Source: Liolophura sinensis
Taxonomy: Eukaryota; Mollusca; Polyplacophora; Chitonida; Chitonidae
Assembly: GCF_032854445.1 (NCBI RefSeq)
Contig: NC_088301.1
Span: 30,426,402-30,490,401, forward strand
DNA length: 64,000 bases
Direction: 5' to 3'
Shown piece by piece: positions 57,601 through 64,000 of the stretch (position 1 is its first letter; every line of letters begins with the position of its first letter). The translations under genes and the position numbers were made by a program. Below the pieces are notes generated by a model, which made no database searches, was not told where the DNA came from, and saw nothing but the letters and a program-made list of their open reading frames with translations.

Positions 57601-58770
57601 TCTGTAGATCCTCACTGGACATGCTAATTTCCCCCTGTAGATCCTCACTGGATGTGCTGTTTTTCCTCTGTAGATCCTCACTGGACATGCTAATTTTCCC
57701 CTGTAGATCCTCACTGGATGTGCTATTTTTCCCCTGTAGATCCTCACTGGACATGCTATTTTTCCTCTGTAGATCCTCACTGGACGTGTTAATTTTCCCC
57801 TGTAGATCCTCAGTGGATGTGCTATTTTTCCCCTGTAGATCCTCACTGGACATGCTAATTTTCCCCTGTAGATCCTCACTGGATGTGCTATTTTTCCCCT
57901 GTAGATCCTCACTGGACATGCTATTTTTCCCCTGTAGATCCTCACTGGATGTGCTATTTTTCCCCTGTAGATCCTCACTGGACATGCTATTTTTCCTCTG
58001 TAGATCCTCACTGGACGTGTTAATTTTCCCCTGTAGTTCCTTAGTGGATGTGCTATTTTTCCCCTGTAGATCCTCACTGGACATGCTATTTTTCCCATTG
58101 TGGAGCTTAGTTTACCCATATAGAGCCTTGTGCTAATTTTCTGCTTGTAGATCCTCAGAGGATGTGCATGTAGATGCTCGTCTGAATGTCAATTTTCCCC
58201 TGTAGACCCTCACTGGATGTGTTAATTTTCCCCTGTAGACCCTCACTGGACATTGCTATTTTTCCCATTGTGAAGTTTAGTTTACCCATATAGATCCTTG
58301 TGCTAATTTTCCGCTTGTAGATCCTCAGAGGATGTGCATGTAGATGCTCGTCTGAATGTCAATTTTCCCCTGTAGACCCTCACTGGATGTGTAAATTTTC
58401 CCCTGTAGACCCTCACTACATGTGCTAATTTGCCCCTGTAGACCCTCACAGCATGTGTAAATGATCATTTTGTAATTGCCCCAGTGCGTCCCCACTGGAA
58501 GTGTTAATTTTCCCCTGTACATGTAGATCCTGGATATAATTTGCCCCTGTAGACCCTCACAGCATGTGTAAATTTTCCCCTGTAGACCCTCACTGCACCT
58601 GTTAAATTGCCCCTGTAGACCCTCACAGCATGTGTAAATGCTCATTTTCTCTTGCAGATCCTCAGTGGGCGTGCTAATTTTAACAATGAACACTCACTGG
58701 ACATGTTCATGTTTTTGTAGATTGTCAATGGACGAGATAATTTTCACCTGAAGACCCTCAAAGATTTTCA
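54630..58770 (+). repeat. 33-bp satellite array of about 4.1 kb with higher-order structure
   Basis: Head-to-tail units of 33 bp made of GATCCTCACTGGACATGCTA and ATTTTCCCCTGTA, about 110-125 in all. ACATG and ATGTG variants alternate in places to give a 66-bp dimer, best seen at 57430-58080. Longer blocks containing CCCCAGTGCGTCCCC and CTCACAAGACG recur (landmark at about 54864, 55391, 56272, 57181, 58479), so segments of about 0.5-1.3 kb were duplicated. Because 33 is 3 x 11, two minus frames and one plus frame stay open for up to 288 codons with 11-residue repeats; coding is not supported. Each unit reads CTAAT, pyrimidines, then TGTAG. Confidence 0.96.
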
Positions 58771-59315
58771 TTTTGTGTCAGCTAAAGGTTGACAGTCTGT
58801 TATTTTCAGTGGATCATGGCAAGGTTGGCTGTCATGAAACAGAAAAAGAAAACAGAAACTTTATAGAAAAAGCTGAAGTACACAACATTTTGATGATGGT
58901 TCAGGTCCAGGACTTTTTTTTTTTTTTTTTTTTGGACAATTCTTCACCAGAGCCAAATAGTACACAAACCACATATTTTTTTTACCTTGTAATAATGCCT
59001 AGCAGAGTACTGTCCCTTTGTAGGAACTTGTGCAGTCAAGGATAGCTGCACCGTAGATTGGGATTCAGGGTCTTGTGAACTGTAGTAATCGTTAAGCTAA
59101 TCGTTAAGTAGGATTTTTAGCCGGAGACAAGAATACCTATATTTCATGACTAACACAATCACATCTAGCGTGTAGCATGTGCTAATGATTCTGTATAAAT
59201 TGTCTTGGGGATAAGGACAATAGTGTGGAATATTGAAGAGAGATAACTCAATATTGCATGGTGACACATTCAATAGACATCCTACCCAGGTGGAGACTGG
59301 CAAGTCTTAATGCTT
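58771..59315. other. Spacer, nothing recognised
   Basis: Unique-looking DNA with a 24-base T-run at 58912-58935. No gene, RNA or element recognised. Confidence 0.5.
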
Positions 59316-59720
59316 GGGTTTTTATGTCACACTCAACAATTTTTCAGTCAAGTGGTAAATGAATGAATGCTTTTGGTTTAACGTGATACTTAACAATTTT
59401 TCAGTCATATGACGAGAAGGAGTTGTGTGTGTATATATACCATGTTTTCTAGTGGCAGGTCGAATCCAAGCTGCTGAAGTGCTGTTGCTGACACCAGACA
59501 GGACACCTCACACCCAGTTATATTATTGATACTGGGTCAAAAAGTCCTTGCTCTAACCCCTCGGTCCTGAGCAACAAGCGAGGCAGCAACAAGTACCATT
59601 TTTTTTACCAAGTCTTTGGTTTGACCCAACCCAGGTTTGATCCCAGGTCTCCTGACCTCCATGATCCTTTGGTGATGAGGAGTCGCTAGGTGTGTGTACA
59701 AATACTGTGGTCTTGTGGCA
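59316..59720 (-). mobile_element. Composite SINE family C (minus orientation)
   Basis: Two inverted tail segments (CTCAACAATTTTTCAGTCA at about 59332 and TTAACAATTTTTCAGTCATA at about 59388) are followed by a body like that at 527-945, including AGTCTTTGGTTTGACCC and CCAGGTTTGATCCCAGG. A further GATGAGGAGTCGCTAGGTGT body repeat lies near 59675. It appears to be two or three copies joined or inserted into each other. Confidence 0.7.
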
Positions 59721-62700
59721 GGGCCAGTTCAAGCCATTAACATGTTTTCATAAACCAAAACAGGCAAGATTATCCAGACTATCAAAAACTTGTTTACAAT
59801 CCCAAATTTATCACAAATGATACAAAAACTTTTTATTTTTGTAACAATAACTGAGCAAGAAACAAAAAGTGAACGAGAAACACATTTCTGTTGACAATGT
59901 GCAAACAGAATTAAAACAATATTTACCACCACATATCGATAACATAAATCACTGAAATGTTCGCATAACACAATACTAATTTAAAACCAGTTTGTTTTCT
60001 GAAACAGAATATTGTTTTACAAGAATAGAGTTTAAATGTACAAAGGAGAGGTCTCTATACTTACATCAGTGCTATTAACTTAGGTATATATATATACATA
60101 TATGTCTATATATATATATATATTAGACAATTTTTTTGTTGTTAATTGAAATATACACAAACTGTGAGCCAATCGGAATAGTGGATTCTTCTCCAATCAC
60201 AGTTCTGCCTAGCAAGCCAATCAACAAACATGACACACAATATCTGGCCCAATCACAGCTATGCAAACAAATGTACATAGCAGGGTCAAAATTTCATTTC
60301 GTCACAACACAATATGTATTTCAGTCATTTCACATCATCTGTGATCAGCGCATTAAATCACTTCTCACAGGAACATTTTAAACAATTCCATATATTATTT
60401 TTTTTTCGTTGTTTACAATTTGGATAAACAACACTTTGATTTTTTACTTTCAACAGTCGTCAGTCTACAGTTATCAAAACAAATTTAAGATGACCCAACT
60501 GCAATGGATAGAAACTCTTCTTAATTTTCTAAGACTTTACCATCAAATACATGTAAATAAATAATTTTGAAAACAAAATCTAAAGTAGCACCACAGAACA
60601 ATACATATCGCAAAAGGCACAGAAACAGGTGATTCTGAACACAAGGTTGCGAAACAAGTTTTGCACACAATGCAAAAAACCTACTGAAAAGCAGTTCATC
60701 AAACAATGTCTTCATTCCAGCCTGCAAACAATCAAACTGAAGTACATCGAATTTTAAAGCATACATTTTCTGTTTGATAACCAGAAACATCTGATCCGAT
60801 ACCAGTGTGGAAAAGGGATTTGTACAAACCAGGCATGAAAATATGGGGCTAGCCACAATATTTGGCACTTACAAGTTCGTAGATGTTTGACGGTGAAATA
60901 AGAGACTGCATTAAGGGGTCTACAGCCCAGAACAACACGACTGACTTATTAGTAGGCACCTCATTCACTCACACAATTTGCACGCTCTGATGAAATCCAA
61001 AAATTTTCTTTGGGTACCAAACAAGCTAGCCAAGTAACATCTAGTGAGTTGGCAGTCTATCAGTAATGTTTGCTGCTGTGAAAGAATTTGTTCGCGTGCT
61101 GGGAACATTTTCAAACTCTTCTGAGTTCCAGTTTTGAGTGGAATTTGGGTAGCTATCTGATCACTGCAGACACCTTTCTGGCTAAATACAGTATTTCATC
61201 CAAAGTTAGCTTTTTTCAGTGCCACATTTCTGATTGACTCATTCACCTGTAAATCATAGGTTAACTTTTTTTGTACTTTGAGAAGTCTGATTGATTTCTT
61301 ATCACAAACAGCTAAGTGTGGGCATCCGAAATATCAGTTTAGGGCCTTTGCATGCTTCTGAAAGTTAAATAATGCAGACCTCCATTAGTCAATGACTGCT
61401 TGTGTCATTTCTGCTGAGACTGAAAAAACTATGCAGACTGAGAAGAGGAATCCTGTAAGGTTGTCGAACAATCATATACAGTGTACTAAATTTAAAACCA
61501 CACCATCAATAAATAATATGGAACAGTACATAGTGATGAAATGCAGCAAGACATCTGGAACCATGGAGCATACAACTAAAAACTAATTCAATTTGTGACC
61601 CCAAATAATACGATTTTGAATCTTATGACACTTTGGACTCGTTACAAAAACTAAAGTTTTATCAATACAGTTACAAACTGCAAGTCTGGTTACACACATA
61701 GTCTGATAAAATGTCTTAGAATGCAGTACATAAACATGTGAAAAGCTGCGCAGTACGAGAACAAGCGTAGCTGAAACTTCAGGATACGTGTAAAGTACAC
61801 AGAATTTCCCGCCCTATGTGGCCTGGCTGTCTGACTGTGGCAGTTTAAAAATGGCAGTGTTATAGGTCCTTATCTTTCAAACCTTCAACTGCTTCATGCT
61901 CTATAGACTACGGCAATACTCTTGATTTAGCCACGCCCATCTATCTGCTTTACGGACATTAGGAAAGCCACGATTTGTTGTCCACTCTATTTACATGTAC
62001 ATACAAATATGCCCATTCTAAAATTCTAAAGCTAGGGTGATATCAAAACGAATCAAATGGCCTGGTAATCAACAGCTATGGAAGGCGGGTCAGATTGAGG
62101 TACCTTTTCTCAAGCAGTGGCGACTTGGCTCCAAGCTGATCTGACCATTCTTTTCATGCAATGATTAAGTACTACATTCCTCGTTTGCCTCACAAAACGT
62201 CACCGCAAAGCAAAAACGAACAACAGACTACATAAGTATGGCCCGCATTATTTTATACAGGAAAAGTTCTTCATTATATTAAGCTCATCAGATAGACAAA
62301 TGTAAAAAGAATTCCTACGTCAATTAGAAATTCAGAATGAATCATTACAATAATTCACATACAACTAAACTTTTGTTAAATGGTCATGTAAGTGATGACA
62401 AATACTGTCTGTTCTTCTGATTAATCATACAGTGTAGCTCTTTTGGACAAGCAATTACACTTTAGAAACCAGATTTTAATAATCAGCCAATTTCATCAAT
62501 CAACCATTCTTAGAGATCTCAGACTGATTACATAAATGCCAAAAACTCCAAAAAATAAATTTCACTAGTGTAAATATTGTTCAATGTGTAAATAATGCAA
62601 TTGAAAAATCAATTTTTTCACCATGAGAAAAAGAAAAAAAATTAATAAAAAAAACAAAACAAAAAATACTGAAATGAAAAGATATATTCTATACATAAAC

Positions 62701-64000
62701 TTCAATATATTCTTATAATTTAATATGCCATAAACTCATAAATCCATCAAAACCACAGTAAATGGAATGCTTTGCAGACAAACACACTGCATATGTATAA
62801 ACATCAACTAATATACCTCAAATTGTCAAATACAATAACTATGTAATAGAATAACAATACCATCAACAAAATAAATATATATTTTAAACAAATATAGGTG
62901 TAGCAATTCTACTTCAAATAAATAGACCTATAAAGAAACATTACAGTTAAAAACAATACTTTAAAATGCAATAAATTAATGATAGTTTGTGATCATTGTG
63001 AGACCAGAAAACTGTGTGTAGACACAAGCAGAACAACCCACATTTTCAAGCCAAAAAATGGCACTTTTCTTTTGAATACTGACTTTACGATTTACTTGCT
63101 GTGCTATAAGAGTCTGGATTCTTCATTTCAGCCAACAATAGCCAAAAACAGGTTTTCCCTTTTAATGAACATGAACAAAAGAGTGCTTGTAGCATCAACC
63201 AGTGATGCTCTAATCCAAATATATCAGTGACTAGAGAGGCGTATGAGACACTTCAGTCACATCCTTATTTCCCATAGGAAGATATCCGACAAATCCGTCT
63301 TACTTATGGGATAATATTAAACGTGCCTATTTGAAACAGTACATGTTATTAATCATGAAAACTGACTCTTCTGAAGGATACATTAAACATGCCAACTGTT
63401 TCCAAGGAATGAGTATGAAAATCTCCTCATTAATAAATGGAGGATCAGACAACCTTCAGCAAAACAGAGTATTTCACCGTCTCAATACACACAGGCCTCT
63501 AGGCTGCTTATTACTCTGTTAAAAGTAGATGGACAAGAGATGTACCTTATGGTTCAAAATTTATGCCAACAGTTATTATCTTTTGTAAGATATAAAATAT
63601 TTGCTGACATCTTTCACGACAGTTGTACTCATCCCCCTGCAGGTGGAAAATGATTATGGCTTGACAGCACTTCAGTTATATGGCAGCCAGACTTCAGCGA
63701 CTTTCTCAGTAGGAACAATGCTATCCAGTGATTACGATGATTATGTTGTCCACTGACTGGCTGAAATTCACATGGTCAACATTGTAACAGGGACTTTAAT
63801 CATCCAAAAACTTGAGAACTGACTACAATAAATTGGTTTAACTGGCTAAATACACCAGTGTAATACCTTAATTCATGTGTCAGGCTGAAAATGCAAACTG
63901 AAAAGCTATCTGAACCATGCTGCCAAACTGTTCAAGTCCCAGAACACAACAGATAAGACACATATGCAGCAGTAATTAGGGAAGCTGACAAAGTCGATCA
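59721..64000. other. A-rich region, possible minus-strand transcription unit
   Basis: No coding exon could be recognised on either strand. The + strand is A-rich and relatively poor in T, the reverse of the LAP gene introns and 3' flank. This fits minus-strand transcription, for example a long 3' UTR or intron of a convergent gene. A minus-strand AATAAA (TTTATT at 59832-59837) could mark its 3' end. A TA-rich simple repeat lies at 60084-60123. Scattered frames of up to 115 codons have no family motif. Confidence 0.35.
60084..60123. repeat. TA-rich simple repeat
   Basis: TATATATATACATATATGTC followed by a further TATATA run. Confidence 0.9.

Noticed and set aside
57253-58136. Open frames of 249-288 codons on both strands in the 33-bp array
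   Set aside because: The period is a multiple of three, so any unit frame without a stop stays open. Three of six frames are open at once, with no start context, splice or codon signal that favours one.
60521-60868. 115-codon minus-strand frame in the A-rich right end
   Set aside because: Cys- and Leu-rich without a recognisable domain, no splice or start context; likely chance in AT-rich DNA.

Overview
This is animal nuclear DNA: GT-AG introns, one gene of about 47 kb, a eukaryotic initiator tRNA, tRNA-derived SINEs, Tc1/mariner-type elements and MITEs, and several intronic minisatellites. The two SINE tail types (one ending in a conserved tract plus AAATAAATAAATA, the other in CACTCACTCACT), and the many ACATGTA and TAGGCCTA motifs, are what I would expect of a mollusc or another lophotrochozoan. 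No species can be named from sequence alone. I saw no retrovirus, LTR or Polinton-like element.

Layout. 1-4000 is intergenic: a clean initiator tRNA-Met (1884-1955), a tRNA-like relic (2966-3065), and SINEs. A promoter-like block at about 4030-4184 has an E-box, a YY1-type ATGGCGGC motif and a probable noncoding first exon. From there the + strand carries one gene of the LAP family (LRR and PDZ), the homolog of vertebrate ERBIN and LRRC7/Densin-180. The coding part has 21 exons (21717-51384). All exon phases join without a break into 1284 residues: an N-terminal Cys pair like the Erbin palmitoylation site, about 16 leucine-rich repeats (about 20-400), a conserved LAP-specific segment, a long low-complexity linker containing an in-frame 18-bp coding repeat, and a class I PDZ domain ending at the stop codon. 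Its introns hold nearly all the mobile elements and arrays.

Downstream of the gene comes a probable 3' UTR and flank (51385 to about 54600). Next is a roughly 4.1-kb array of 33-bp units (54630-58770) with higher-order structure, in which each unit looks like a small 3' splice site in the sense of the LAP gene. A composite SINE follows (59316-59720). The final 4.2 kb (59730-64000) is gene-poor, with A rather than T in excess on the + strand. That suggests, but does not prove, a transcription unit on the minus strand.

The most noteworthy observations are: the splice-site-like 33-bp array; a 39-bp array cleanly interrupted by a 693-bp TA-flanked element; a SINE whose target-site duplication copies a splice donor of the PDZ-coding region; an antisense orphan LRR exon in intron 1; seven SINE copies with intact target-site duplications; and a putative uORF that overlaps the main start codon after splicing.
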